Shown here one piece after another: positions 17,153-24,708 of a stretch of 44,815 nucleotides of DNA. The position numbers were made by a program, and so were the translations under genes. Position 1 is the stretch's first letter; every line of letters begins with the position of its first letter. The stretch comes from Kiritimatiellia bacterium (lineage in GTDB: Bacteria; Verrucomicrobiota; Kiritimatiellia; RFP12; UBA1067), in assembly GCA_017525475.1 (NCBI GenBank), contig JAFXST010000056.1, forward strand, positions 1 through 44,815, read 5' to 3'. Below the pieces are notes generated by a model. That model did not search any database, was not told the origin of the DNA, and worked only from the letters and a program-made list of their open reading frames with translations.

Positions 17153-17169
17153 AGAAAGGCACATAAGTC

Positions 17170-17388
17170 ATGATGAAGAAACTTCGCAAAGCGCAGACCA
17201 TGGTGGAATACATCATTATCGTCTGCCTGATTGCGGTTACGCTCATTACGGTGTTCACCTATTTGAGCCGCGCCATCGGCAAGAAAGCCGCGGGCGCCGC
17301 TGACAAGCTCTCGGCCGAGGAAGGGCAAAAGGCCAAGCAGGCCGTGGAAGAAATCGGAGAGGATTCCATCCGCTCGCTGGGCGAGTAA
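17170..17388 (+). CDS. Flp-type pilin-like protein
   Basis: A 72-residue protein with start MMKKLRKAQTMVEYIIIV. The cleavage site is predicted after Ala8 (KA|QTMVEY), with Glu at +5 as in Flp pilins. A 20-residue hydrophobic helix (IIIVCLIAVTLITVFTYL) follows, then a charged, Ala/Lys/Glu-rich amphipathic C-terminal helix. Size and layout match a major Flp/Tad pilin. A weak AAAGG ribosome-binding site lies upstream. Its TAA overlaps the next ATG by one base (TAATG). This is the best candidate for the main structural subunit of the array. Confidence 0.85.
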   Translation: MMKKLRKAQTMVEYIIIVCLIAVTLITVFTYLSRAIGKKAAGAADKLSAEEGQKAKQAVEEIGEDSIRSLGE

Positions 17389-17855
17389 TGTCGATGCGCC
17401 TCAGGCGGGGACAGGCGATGGTGGAGTCGGTGTTTGCCGTGCTCGTCATCAGCCTGATTTTTTTCGGGCTCTTCTACCTCTCACACCTCTTGACGGTCAA
17501 GATCCTCTTGGACCATGCGGCGGCGCGGGCGGCGAGGGCGCGAGCCGTGGGGCTCAACGATTTCATGTGCCGCAAGGCCGCGCGCGTGGCCGTAACCGCG
17601 GTGGCCGGCGAATGCCGATGGCCCGACTATCTCGACCGGGATATTCTCCTGCAGCGGTTGCCGCGCTATATGGAAAGCCGCGACGAGGCCGAAGCGGCAG
17701 GGTGTCTGGATTTCGAATATTGGTATAGTTTGGAGGTAAAGCCCGGCGAGAAGACCAAGGTGCGGATGGAGTTCGAGTGTCTGGACATGCCCGTGGCGCT
17801 CGAAGGCGACTATCGCATCGAATCGCACTACCGGGAGTACTTGATCGCGCCATGA
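17388..17855 (+). CDS. TadE-like minor pseudopilin
   Basis: A 155-residue protein with an N-terminal class III signal, MSMRLRRGQAMVESVFAV, followed by a hydrophobic helix (VLVISLIFFGLFYLSHLL) and a motif similar to TadE proteins (LDHAAARAARARAVG). The remaining 100 residues form a soluble domain with four or five cysteines, compatible with disulfides outside the cytoplasm. TadE-like proteins are minor pilins needed for pilus assembly. It overlaps the preceding gene by one base and the following gene by four (ATGA), so all are translated together. Confidence 0.82.
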   Translation: MSMRLRRGQAMVESVFAVLVISLIFFGLFYLSHLLTVKILLDHAAARAARARAVGLNDFMCRKAARVAVTAVAGECRWPDYLDRDILLQRLPRYMESRDEAEAAGCLDFEYWYSLEVKPGEKTKVRMEFECLDMPVALEGDYRIESHYREYLIAP

Positions 17856-19120
17856 GGAAGGGTCAGGTTGCCATATATTTGGCGATGACGCTGGTGGTGA
17901 TCGTCGTTTTGGCGGTGATGAACGTTAGCGTCTACGTTGCCGTGCGCGACAAGAACCGGGCGCAGAACGCCGGCGATGCGGCGGCGTTGGCGGTGGCGGC
18001 CGAGCAGGGGCGGCTTATCAACGAAATCGGGCGGCTCAACCTTGCGCACCTGCGCGCCCAGACGCCGATGGAAGTGGCCGAAATCGTGGAACGGCAGCGG
18101 CGGTTGTGCTTGCTTGGCCCGGTCGAGGCGATGCAACTTGCGCAAGACGCGGCCAGGCAAGAGGGCGCTTCGGAAAACGACGATTACGGCGAGCTCTTGA
18201 ACGAGCACTGGAACTACGCCATCCAGGAATACACCAAGGGCGATCCCTACCACGAGCCGTATCCGGGCGCGTGGGGCGAATATATCGACGCCATGTCGGC
18301 ACAGGGCGCCAAGAAACTTTACGCTTATGCGGACAATGCCGAGTTCTACGGCATCGGCGCCGGGCATTGGCTGACGACCAAATCGTTCTACAAGGCGATC
18401 AACGGCGAAGATTGGTGCTGGTTTTATTTCTACTGCGAATATCTGCTGCAGAACTACCGCTCTTATGCCGACTGGCCGGCGCTCCCCGGCGGCGACAGCT
18501 ACGACACCAACAATTCCGAATTTTTCCCGCTCCATCTCGAAGTGCGCAAGTGCGCAATCTCTTCGGTATACAACCGCCAGGAATTGTCCGAAATCGAAAA
18601 GAACTACAACGAAAACCTGGTCGACGACCAGGAACAGTATTGGTTTTTCTTTCGCGACGATTTCCGTCTTCCTTGGAATAAACTGAAAGACGGTTTCCCG
18701 GCGGTGGGGCCGGTGCGCGACGATCGCGATTACTATGGCTGTTCTGCCGTGGTGCGCGTAAAGTCGGGCGAGAGCGAGTGGACGGCCGCCGCCAAGCCGT
18801 TTGGCGATGTCGACGAGAAGGGCTTGGTGCTCCCTGCGTTTACGTCGGCGCGGCTCATTCCAATCGATGCCGCCACCGCAGGCGAGCGGTGCACTGCCGA
18901 TCGCGAATGGGTATGCCACTTGCGCGACCACTTGGACAAGTATCTCGACAATGGCGTATCGGGGCTCAAGCCGCAGTGCGGATACTGCGCGGCGTTGCGC
19001 ACCTGGGAGCACGACAGCTTCCGCTTCCGGGGACGGCTGTGGCTAAGGCAATACAAGAATACGTGCCGCCGTTCTTTTGGCGGCGGTCTCAGCGGTCAGG
19101 GAGGTGCAGTTGGGCACTAA
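17852..19120 (+). CDS. TadG/TadE-like pilus-associated protein with large extracellular domain
   Basis: The ATG at 17852, in an ATGA overlap, yields 422 residues starting MRKGQVAIYLAMTLVVIVV. The signal resembles its neighbours, but the +5 position is Tyr where the others have Glu. After the membrane helix comes NRAQNAGDAAALAVAAEQG, the segment typical of TadG-like (Flp pilus assembly TadE/G-like) proteins. The large remainder is rich in Tyr, Trp and Asp (DWCWFYFYCEYLLQNY, QYWFFFRDDFRLPW), with paired cysteines near the C-terminus (CTADREWVC and CGYC). I do not recognise a catalytic motif. It may form a tip or adhesive subunit of the filament, which is inference. Confidence 0.75.
   Translation: MRKGQVAIYLAMTLVVIVVLAVMNVSVYVAVRDKNRAQNAGDAAALAVAAEQGRLINEIGRLNLAHLRAQTPMEVAEIVERQRRLCLLGPVEAMQLAQDAARQEGASENDDYGELLNEHWNYAIQEYTKGDPYHEPYPGAWGEYIDAMSAQGAKKLYAYADNAEFYGIGAGHWLTTKSFYKAINGEDWCWFYFYCEYLLQNYRSYADWPALPGGDSYDTNNSEFFPLHLEVRKCAISSVYNRQELSEIEKNYNENLVDDQEQYWFFFRDDFRLPWNKLKDGFPAVGPVRDDRDYYGCSAVVRVKSGESEWTAAAKPFGDVDEKGLVLPAFTSARLIPIDAATAGERCTADREWVCHLRDHLDKYLDNGVSGLKPQCGYCAALRTWEHDSFRFRGRLWLRQYKNTCRRSFGGGLSGQGGAVGH
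19098..19104 (+). promoter_or_regulatory. Shine-Dalgarno that fixes a TTG start
   Basis: AGGGAGG lies five bases before TTG at 19110, the start chosen for the last pilin-like gene. The in-frame GTG at 19104 overlaps this site and is therefore unlikely to be used. Confidence 0.7.
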
Positions 19121-19286
19121 CCGCAAAGGACAGGCCATGGTGGAACTGGCTATCGGCATGGTGGCGGTGGCGCTGGTGGTGACGACGGTCGTCGCATTTA
19201 CCGAATTTATCGTTGACGATCTCAAGGCGCAGGGTGAATACCGCCCGACCAAGAGTTCGACTTTCCTCAAATACATACTGGAGTAG
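19110..19286 (+). CDS. 58-residue class III prepilin-like protein
   Basis: Translation from TTG at 19110 gives 58 residues beginning MGTNRKGQAMVELAIGMV, again with the RKG|QAMVE class III prepilin motif and Glu at +5. A hydrophobic helix follows (GMVAVALVVTTVVAFTEF) and then a short polar tail (DDLKAQGEYRPTKSSTFLKYILE). It overlaps the upstream gene by 11 bases and sits six bases before the M24 peptidase gene. It is the fifth member of the array and resembles a short Flp-type pilin. The unusual start codon is backed by a good Shine-Dalgarno sequence. Confidence 0.78.
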   Translation: MGTNRKGQAMVELAIGMVAVALVVTTVVAFTEFIVDDLKAQGEYRPTKSSTFLKYILE

Positions 19287-19291
19287 GCAAT

Positions 19292-20311
19292 ATGACCGAA
19301 CGAATAGCCAAACTGGAAGCATATCTCAAGGCCGAGAAACTCTCGGCGGGACTGGTGTTCGACGAATTCAACGTGCGCGCCTTGACGGGTATCGAGTGCG
19401 ACAATGCTTGTTTGGTGGTGGCGCCAGGGCAAAAGCCGGTATTCTTCACCGACTTTCGCTATGTGCCCATGGTGCATCGCGTGGCGCCCGGGCTCAAGGT
19501 CAAGGATATCAAGAATATCCGCTTTCCGGGCAAGAAGGTTGGCTACGAGCCTAGCATGAGCCATGCACGCTTCCTCGGGCTCCAGAAAAAGTTCCCCGGC
19601 GTCGAGTTTGTGGACTTCGAGCCCAAGATCAAGGAATTGCGCGCGGTAAAGACGGCGGAGGAAATCGAGAAGATCCGCAAAGTGGAGGCGCTCAACGACG
19701 AAATCTGGGCCGCCGCGCAGCAAAAACTGCGCCCCGGCATGACCGAGCGCGAAATGGCGCGCATCATCCAGCTGCTCATGGTCGAGCGCGGCGACGGCGA
19801 GGCGTTCGCCACCATCGTCTGCGTGGGCAAAAACGCGGCCGAGTGCCATCACGTGCCCGACGACACCAAGTGGAACGGCAAGGAGCCGGTATTGGTGGAT
19901 ATGGGCGTCAAGCTCGACGGCGTCTGCGCCGATATGACGCGCAACCTGGTGCCGGCGCGCGCCGGCGCCACCTACCGCAAAGTATACAAGACGGTGCTGG
20001 AGGCCAACATGAAGGCCATCGCGGGACTTCGCCCCGGCATGACCGGCAAGGCGCTCGACAAGATCGCGCGCGACCACATCAAGGCGGCCGGGTTCGGCAA
20101 GTGCTTCGGGCACAGCCTCGGGCATGGCGTGGGCTATCAGGTGCACGAGGCGCCCAACGCGAGCAGCAAGAGCACGATGAAGCTCGAGCCGGGGATGCTG
20201 GTGACCATCGAGCCGGGCATCTATCTCGAGGGCAATCTCGGCGTGCGCATCGAGGATTTGGTGCTCGTGACCGAAACCGGTTGCGAAGTCCTCTCCCATA
20301 GCGCCAAGTAA
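19292..20311 (+). CDS. Xaa-Pro aminopeptidase-type M24 metallopeptidase
   Basis: The 339-residue protein has the two-domain layout of PepP/PepQ-like enzymes: an N-terminal creatinase-like domain (about 1-115, including LVFDEFNVRALTGIE and FFTDFRYV) and a C-terminal pita-bread domain with a dinuclear metal centre. Ligands are visible in VDMGVKLDGVCADMTR (two Asp), GHSLGHGVGYQVHEAP (His), TIEPGIYL (Glu) and VRIEDLVLV (Glu). It should remove N-terminal residues preceding proline, probably in the cytoplasm as no signal is seen. It follows the pilin-like genes after six bases and is probably cotranscribed, although a role in pilus processing is not implied by its family. Confidence 0.92.
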   Translation: MTERIAKLEAYLKAEKLSAGLVFDEFNVRALTGIECDNACLVVAPGQKPVFFTDFRYVPMVHRVAPGLKVKDIKNIRFPGKKVGYEPSMSHARFLGLQKKFPGVEFVDFEPKIKELRAVKTAEEIEKIRKVEALNDEIWAAAQQKLRPGMTEREMARIIQLLMVERGDGEAFATIVCVGKNAAECHHVPDDTKWNGKEPVLVDMGVKLDGVCADMTRNLVPARAGATYRKVYKTVLEANMKAIAGLRPGMTGKALDKIARDHIKAAGFGKCFGHSLGHGVGYQVHEAPNASSKSTMKLEPGMLVTIEPGIYLEGNLGVRIEDLVLVTETGCEVLSHSAK

Positions 20312-20324
20312 ATTGCCTACTGGC

Positions 20325-20353
20325 TTGACTTGCGGCCGATTTTTTGATATACT
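20325..20353 (+). promoter_or_regulatory. Rubrerythrin promoter
   Basis: TTGACT (20325-20330), a 17-base spacer and TATACT (20348-20353) preceded by TGA. The predicted start is near 20360, giving a 50-base leader with an AAGGAG site (20396-20401) eight bases before the ATG. Confidence 0.83.
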
Positions 20354-20409
20354 ATCATAAAATTGCGTCCAAAACAGTTTAACCACAACACAACCAAGGA
20401 GTAAGCAAA

Positions 20410-20958
20410 ATGAAGAAATGGGTTTGCCCCGTATGCGGGTATATCTACGAAGGCGAGACGCCCCCCGAACGTTGCCCCCAGTGCAAAGTGCCCGGCGAGC
20501 GTTTCAAGGAACAGACCGAGATGACGTTCGTGGCCGAGCACCACGTGGGCGACGGCATCGTCGATGACGCCGAGATCATGGAAGGGCTCAAGGCCAACTT
20601 CACCGGCGAGTGCACCGAGGTGGGCATGTACCTGGCGATGAGCCGCGTCGCCGACCGCGAGGGCTATCCCGAGGTCGCCGAGGCCTACAAGCGCATCGCC
20701 TACGAAGAGGCCGAGCACGCCGCCAAGTTCGCCGAACTCCTCGGCAAGGCCACCGACATCGTCACCCCCTGCACCAAGACCAACCTCACGCGTCGCGTCG
20801 AGGCCGAATGCGGCGCCACCGCCGGCAAGATGGCCATCGCCAAGCGCGCCAAGGAACTCGGGTTCGACGCCATCCACGACACCGTGCACGAGATGGCCAA
20901 GGACGAAGCCCGCCACGGCAAGGCGTTCCAGGGTCTCCTCAACCGCTACTTCAAGTAA
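20410..20958 (+). CDS. rubrerythrin with N-terminal rubredoxin domain (reverse rubrerythrin)
   Basis: A 182-residue non-haem iron peroxidase used by anaerobes to remove hydrogen peroxide. The rubredoxin domain comes first, with its iron bound by Cys6/Cys9 (CPVC) and Cys22/Cys25 (CPQC) and the PGERF tail. The diiron four-helix bundle follows, with glutamates in [46 protein letters not shown] and [14 protein letters not shown]. Placing rubredoxin at the N-terminus is the 'reverse' order. It suggests an anaerobic or microaerophilic lifestyle. A strong promoter and Shine-Dalgarno precede it, and tRNA-Leu begins only 19 bases after its stop. Confidence 0.96.
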   Translation: MKKWVCPVCGYIYEGETPPERCPQCKVPGERFKEQTEMTFVAEHHVGDGIVDDAEIMEGLKANFTGECTEVGMYLAMSRVADREGYPEVAEAYKRIAYEEAEHAAKFAELLGKATDIVTPCTKTNLTRRVEAECGATAGKMAIAKRAKELGFDAIHDTVHEMAKDEARHGKAFQGLLNRYFK

Positions 20959-20977
20959 GCGCGGCGGGGGTTTCCCG

Positions 20978-21065
20978 GCCAGGATGGTGGAATGGCAGAC
21001 ACCGGGGACTTAAAATCCCCTGCCAAGTTTTTGGCGTGCGGGTTCGAGTCCCGCTCCTGGCACCA
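20978..21065 (+). tRNA. tRNA-Leu (anticodon TAA)
   Basis: An 88-base class II tRNA with encoded CCA. The acceptor stem is GCCAGGA (20978-20984) with TCCTGGC (21055-21061), followed by ACCA. The anticodon stem GGGGA (21004-21008) pairs with TCCCC (21016-21020) around loop CTTAAAA, giving anticodon TAA at 21011-21013, which reads UUA/UUG. A long variable arm (TGCCAAG...TTGGCGT) and the T arm with GGTTCGAGTCC are present. No promoter separates it from the rubrerythrin gene. Confidence 0.96.
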
Positions 21066-21067
21066 TG

Positions 21068-21098
21068 ATAAATCCGCTTGCATTGCAGGCGGATTTAT
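21068..21098 (+). terminator. Hairpin directly after tRNA-Leu, overlapping the next promoter
   Basis: ATAAATCCGC (21068-21077) pairs perfectly with GCGGATTTAT (21089-21098). The stem can extend by a T-G wobble and TGC/GCA to leave a three-base loop. It begins two bases after the tRNA CCA. It may act as terminator or processing boundary, but no U-tract follows. It spans the -35 and most of the spacer of the GH84 promoter. Confidence 0.6.
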
Positions 21099-21106
21099 GA
21101 TATAAT
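21078..21106 (+). promoter_or_regulatory. Promoter of the GH84/glycan gene run (leaderless)
   Basis: TTGCAT (21078-21083), a 17-base spacer and TATAAT (21101-21106) preceded by TGA. The predicted start near 21113 is three bases before the ATG at 21116. The -35 falls in the loop of the inverted repeat at 21068-21098. Confidence 0.83.
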
Positions 21107-21115
21107 ATTACAATC

Positions 21116-22687
21116 ATGATAAATATTGCATTGTTGACGAGCATGTTGGCGATTTACCCGACTCCCAGGGAGATGACGGCGGGCGAGGGCGGTTTCGACG
21201 CCGCCGAGTATACGGCGACCAAGGCGCTGGACGCGTCGCTGGGGCCGCAAGCCTACCGGCTGGAGCTCGCCGACGGCAAGGTGAATATTGCCTACGGCGA
21301 CGACGACGGCGAATTTTACGCGCGGCAGACGCTCGACCAGCTATTGGCGCAAGGCGGCGGCACTTTGCCCAACGCGACGATCGCCGACGCTCCCGCCATT
21401 CCGTTGCGCGGCGTGGTCGAAGGTTATTACGGCCGGCCTTGGGGTACCAAGGGCCGCTGCTCGATGATGGATTTCATGGGCAAAAACAAGCTCAATCTCT
21501 TCGTCTACGGCCCCAAGGACGATCCTTACCACCACACGCTTTGGCGCGAGCCCTATCCGGAGGCGCAGCGCGACGACTTCAAGCTTTTGCTCGATAGCGC
21601 GCGCCGCAACCATATCCGCTTATACTGGGCGATCCATTTGGGCGGCGGCTTCGACGCGGCGAATCCCGACGATTACGCGAGCCTCCTCGCCAAGCTGGAG
21701 GACATGTACGCGATCGGCATCCGCAACTTTGCGGTGTTCTTCGACGACTTCGGCGAGGCCGACGCCGCCGCGCACGCCCGGATCGGCAATTTCGCGATCT
21801 CGGAGTTCTTGGGCCGCCACGAAGGCTGCGGCCCCTTGATGGTCTGCCCCAACGTCTATTGGGGCCTGGGCAAGCACCAGTACGTCAAGACGCTGGGCGA
21901 GCAACTCGACGCGAGCGCGCTTATCGTCTGGACCGGGCGCAACGTGTGCACCGACATCGCCGCCGCCGACACCGCCAAGATCGCCGCCGCCTACCGCCGC
22001 GCGCCGCTCGTGTGGTGGAACTGGCCGGTCAACGACTATTGCCGCAGTCACCTGCTGATCGGGCGCACCTACGGGCTCGAAGCCAAAGGCATGGGCGCGT
22101 TCATGACCAACCCCATGGAAAACTGCGAGGCCAGCAAAATCGGCGTGTTCGGCGCGGCCGACTGGAGCTGGAATCCGCAGGCGTTCGATTCCGTCGCCAA
22201 CTGGGAGGCCGCGTTCAAGCGCCTCTATCCGGATCCCGAGGTGGCCAAGGCCATGCGCGTGTTGGCGGCGCACAACTCCGACCCGGGCGAAACGTGCATG
22301 GGCTACCGGCGCGAAGAAAGCGTAGGCGAGTGGGATTACGCGCAGATCGCCGAGGCGATGGAACTTTTGAAACGCAAGCTCCCGATGGAGGCGCCGCAAC
22401 TCTGGTGGGAACTCGAGGGTTGGATCGTCGATCTCGAGTGCCTGGCCAAGTGCGCGCTCCGGCTCGAAGAACTCGCCAAGGCCAAGGGCGAGATGGAAAA
22501 GCGCTATCTCGAAGGCGAAATCCGCAAGCTGTTGGTGGTGCAGGCGGACAACGCCGAACGGCATGTCGCCAAGTTCCAGGCGGCCACTTTCGAGAACGAC
22601 GCCAAACTGGTGAAGCCGCCAAAGTCCGCCACGTTCGCGATCCGGCCCCGAGTAGAGGATGCAGCAAGTCGTATTAAAACCCGGTAG
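21116..22687 (+). CDS. GH84-family beta-N-acetylglucosaminidase
   Basis: A 523-residue glycoside hydrolase. The N-terminus is short and hydrophobic (INIALLTSMLAIYPTP) and may be a weak export signal. Residues about 17-90 match the small alpha/beta domain that precedes GH84 catalytic domains (YRLELADGKVNIAYGDDDGE, FYARQTLDQLL). The catalytic domain begins with PLRGVVEGYYGRPW, the family signature, and carries the paired aspartates Asp210-Asp211 in AVFFDDFGEAD for substrate-assisted hydrolysis. Further landmarks are MVCPNVYWGLG, LIVWTGRNVC and WWNWPVNDY. Expected substrates are terminal GlcNAc residues on host glycoproteins or hyaluronan fragments. It leads a long same-strand gene run and is predicted to be leaderless. 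Its end overlaps the next gene by 29 bases. Confidence 0.92.
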   Translation: MINIALLTSMLAIYPTPREMTAGEGGFDAAEYTATKALDASLGPQAYRLELADGKVNIAYGDDDGEFYARQTLDQLLAQGGGTLPNATIADAPAIPLRGVVEGYYGRPWGTKGRCSMMDFMGKNKLNLFVYGPKDDPYHHTLWREPYPEAQRDDFKLLLDSARRNHIRLYWAIHLGGGFDAANPDDYASLLAKLEDMYAIGIRNFAVFFDDFGEADAAAHARIGNFAISEFLGRHEGCGPLMVCPNVYWGLGKHQYVKTLGEQLDASALIVWTGRNVCTDIAAADTAKIAAAYRRAPLVWWNWPVNDYCRSHLLIGRTYGLEAKGMGAFMTNPMENCEASKIGVFGAADWSWNPQAFDSVANWEAAFKRLYPDPEVAKAMRVLAAHNSDPGETCMGYRREESVGEWDYAQIAEAMELLKRKLPMEAPQLWWELEGWIVDLECLAKCALRLEELAKAKGEMEKRYLEGEIRKLLVVQADNAERHVAKFQAATFENDAKLVKPPKSATFAIRPRVEDAASRIKTR

Positions 22688-23807
22688 GGACCATAGCGCA
22701 AAGTTGCGCCACCCGTGGATTTTCTCGGGTGCCATCGCCACGGCGGCTTGCCAGGACGCCGGGGAAGTGGAGGTGGTTTCGGCCAAGGGCGAAGTATTGG
22801 GTCGCGGGGTGTATTCGCCCGCGAGCCAGATTCGCGTGCGGATGATCGCGGGCGAGGTGGAGACGCTGATCGATCAGGCGCTGGCGCGGCGGACTTTGGC
22901 GCCGGCGGGAGGAGTGCGGCTCGTCAACGCCGAAAACGACGGCATCCCCGGGCTCGTCGTCGACTGTTACGCCGGTTACGCCGTTTGCCAGTTTACCTCG
23001 GCGCTCGCCGAGCACTACCGCGCGCGGATTTTGGCGGTCTTGTCGGGAAAGCCAGGAATCAAGGGCGTTTCGGAACGCCTCGATATCGATAGCCGCGCCA
23101 AGGAAGGTTTGCCGACCGCGCCCAAATGGCGGCAACTGCAGGGCGAGGAGCCGCCGGAACTTGTCGAGATCGTCGAAAACGGCCTCAAGTTTCTCGTGGA
23201 CGTGCGCACCGGGCACAAGACGGGCTTCTACCTCGACCAGCGCGAGGCGCGCGCTTTGGTGGGGTCGCTCGCCAAAGACCGCACGGTTCTCAATTGCTTT
23301 GCCTACACGGGGGGCTTCGGCGTCTACGCGGCCCAAGGCGGTGCGCGCGCGGTTGTCCAGGTGGATATTTCGGCGGCGGCGCTCGCGCTCGCCCGGCGCA
23401 ACGCCGAAGCGAACGGCGTCCAATGCGAGTTCGTCGAGGCCGACGTGTTCAAGTATCTGCGCCGGTTGCGCGACGAAGGGCGCAAGTTCGATCTGATCGT
23501 CCTCGATCCGCCCAAGTTCGCCGAGAGCAAAAGCCAGCTCATGAAGGCGGCGCGCGGCTACAAGGATATCAATCTCCTCGCCATGAAGCTGTTGTCGCCG
23601 GGCGGCGTCTTGGCCACGTTCTCGTGCTCGGGGGCGATGGGCGAAGAGTTTTTCCTCACCATCTTGCGCGAGGCGGCGCTCGATAGCGCGCGCAATTTCC
23701 AGATCGTCGCGCGCACGCGCCAGGCGGCCGATCATCCGGTGGCGCTCGATTTCCCCGAAGGGCTTTATCTGAAAGGAGTGGTGCTACGTGAATATCAGTC
23801 TCTTTGA
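22659..23807 (+). CDS. rlmI: RlmI-like 23S rRNA (cytosine-C5) methyltransferase
   Basis: The 382-residue protein has a PUA RNA-binding domain at the N-terminus (about 1-75: LRHPWIFSGAIA, VVSAKGEVLGRGVYSPASQIRVRM), then an EEHEE-type middle part (VNAENDGIPGLVVDCYAGY), then a Rossmann methyltransferase domain. The SAM motif is VLNCFAYTGGFGVYAAQGGA, and the catalytic motif is DLIVLDPPKFAES. TGFYLDQREAR is a further signature of the RlmI/RlmK group. E. coli RlmI methylates C1962. The same substrate is likely but not certain. It starts inside the end of the GH84 gene with GAGG almost touching the ATG, and overlaps the following GTG by 20 bases. Confidence 0.9.
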   Translation: MQQVVLKPGRDHSAKLRHPWIFSGAIATAACQDAGEVEVVSAKGEVLGRGVYSPASQIRVRMIAGEVETLIDQALARRTLAPAGGVRLVNAENDGIPGLVVDCYAGYAVCQFTSALAEHYRARILAVLSGKPGIKGVSERLDIDSRAKEGLPTAPKWRQLQGEEPPELVEIVENGLKFLVDVRTGHKTGFYLDQREARALVGSLAKDRTVLNCFAYTGGFGVYAAQGGARAVVQVDISAAALALARRNAEANGVQCEFVEADVFKYLRRLRDEGRKFDLIVLDPPKFAESKSQLMKAARGYKDINLLAMKLLSPGGVLATFSCSGAMGEEFFLTILREAALDSARNFQIVARTRQAADHPVALDFPEGLYLKGVVLREYQSL

Positions 23808-24708
23808 ACTAAATACCCGCTACGGCGCGCCCGGGCGCATCGTCTTCCGCGAGGGGCTGGGCGGCTATCCCGAGGTCGCGATCTCCAACCGGTACGGCAC
23901 GGCCGAAGTGGCGCTGTTGGGCGGCAATGTGCTCTCCTACCGGCCTACCGGGCACTCGCCCGTCCTGTTCCGCAGCGCCTGGCAAGATTACGAGCGCGGC
24001 AAGGAAGTGCACGGCGGCTGCCCGATCTGCTGGCCGTGGTTCGGCAAGAGCGGCGAGCCCGGGAGCAAGTCGCACGGGTTCGCGCGCTTTTGCGTGTTCG
24101 AAGTGCGCGGCAGCTCCTATTCCGAGGAGATGACCGAAGTCACCTTGGGGCTCCGGGCCGATGGCGACACCAAGAGCGTGTGGAATTACGACTTCGATCT
24201 CGAATTCAAGGTGTCGGTGTCGATGAAGCTCAATTTGAGCCTAAAGACCACCAACACGGGCGACAGGGAGTTTCTGCTGACCGAAGGCTTCCACCCGTAC
24301 TTCAGGGTGATGGATCGCGATCGCTGCGAAGTGAAGGGCACGGGCGGGCTCGACTACATCGACGCGCGCGACATGTCCAAGAGCACCATGGCGGGCGATT
24401 TCGGGCTCGATAGCGAGGCCGATCACGTCTTTACGCTCAAGGACGAGCCCCGTCACGAGTTCGTGCTCATGGACAACGGCATGGGCCGGGCGATCGCGCT
24501 GGCCTCGAGCGGCAACCGCAAACTGGTGGTGTGGAACCCCGGGCCCGCCGCCAAGCTCTACGACCTCGCCGAGGACGACTGGCGCAAGTTCGTGTGCGTG
24601 GAGCCGGCTACGCTGTGGCGCGACGCCGGTTTCACGCTGAAGCCCGGCGAGACGCATACGCTCGAAGCCGCCATCCAGAGCAACCTCCCCGAGCCGCCGC
24701 AAGCATGA
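23788..24708 (+). CDS. D-hexose-6-phosphate mutarotase / aldose-1-epimerase family
   Basis: A 306-residue beta-sandwich epimerase of the YeaD type, which interconverts alpha and beta anomers of glucose-6-phosphate. Family markers: AEVALLGGNVLSYRP near the start, GKEVHGGCPICWPWFGKSG (substrate loop), KSHGFARFCVFEV with the conserved His, LLTEGFHPYFRV, and WNPGPAAKLYDLAEDDWRKFVCVEPA with the catalytic Glu region. The GTG start at 23788 is supported by AAAGGAG upstream within the preceding gene. It ends in an ATGA overlap with the NAD synthetase gene. Exact substrate is uncertain. Confidence 0.9.
   Translation: MNISLFELNTRYGAPGRIVFREGLGGYPEVAISNRYGTAEVALLGGNVLSYRPTGHSPVLFRSAWQDYERGKEVHGGCPICWPWFGKSGEPGSKSHGFARFCVFEVRGSSYSEEMTEVTLGLRADGDTKSVWNYDFDLEFKVSVSMKLNLSLKTTNTGDREFLLTEGFHPYFRVMDRDRCEVKGTGGLDYIDARDMSKSTMAGDFGLDSEADHVFTLKDEPRHEFVLMDNGMGRAIALASSGNRKLVVWNPGPAAKLYDLAEDDWRKFVCVEPATLWRDAGFTLKPGETHTLEAAIQSNLPEPPQA

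Noticed and set aside
17724-17729. TATAGT preceded by TGG inside the TadE-like gene as an internal promoter
   Set aside because: The bases 17 upstream (GGTGTC) are not a -35 and it is within a coupled operon.
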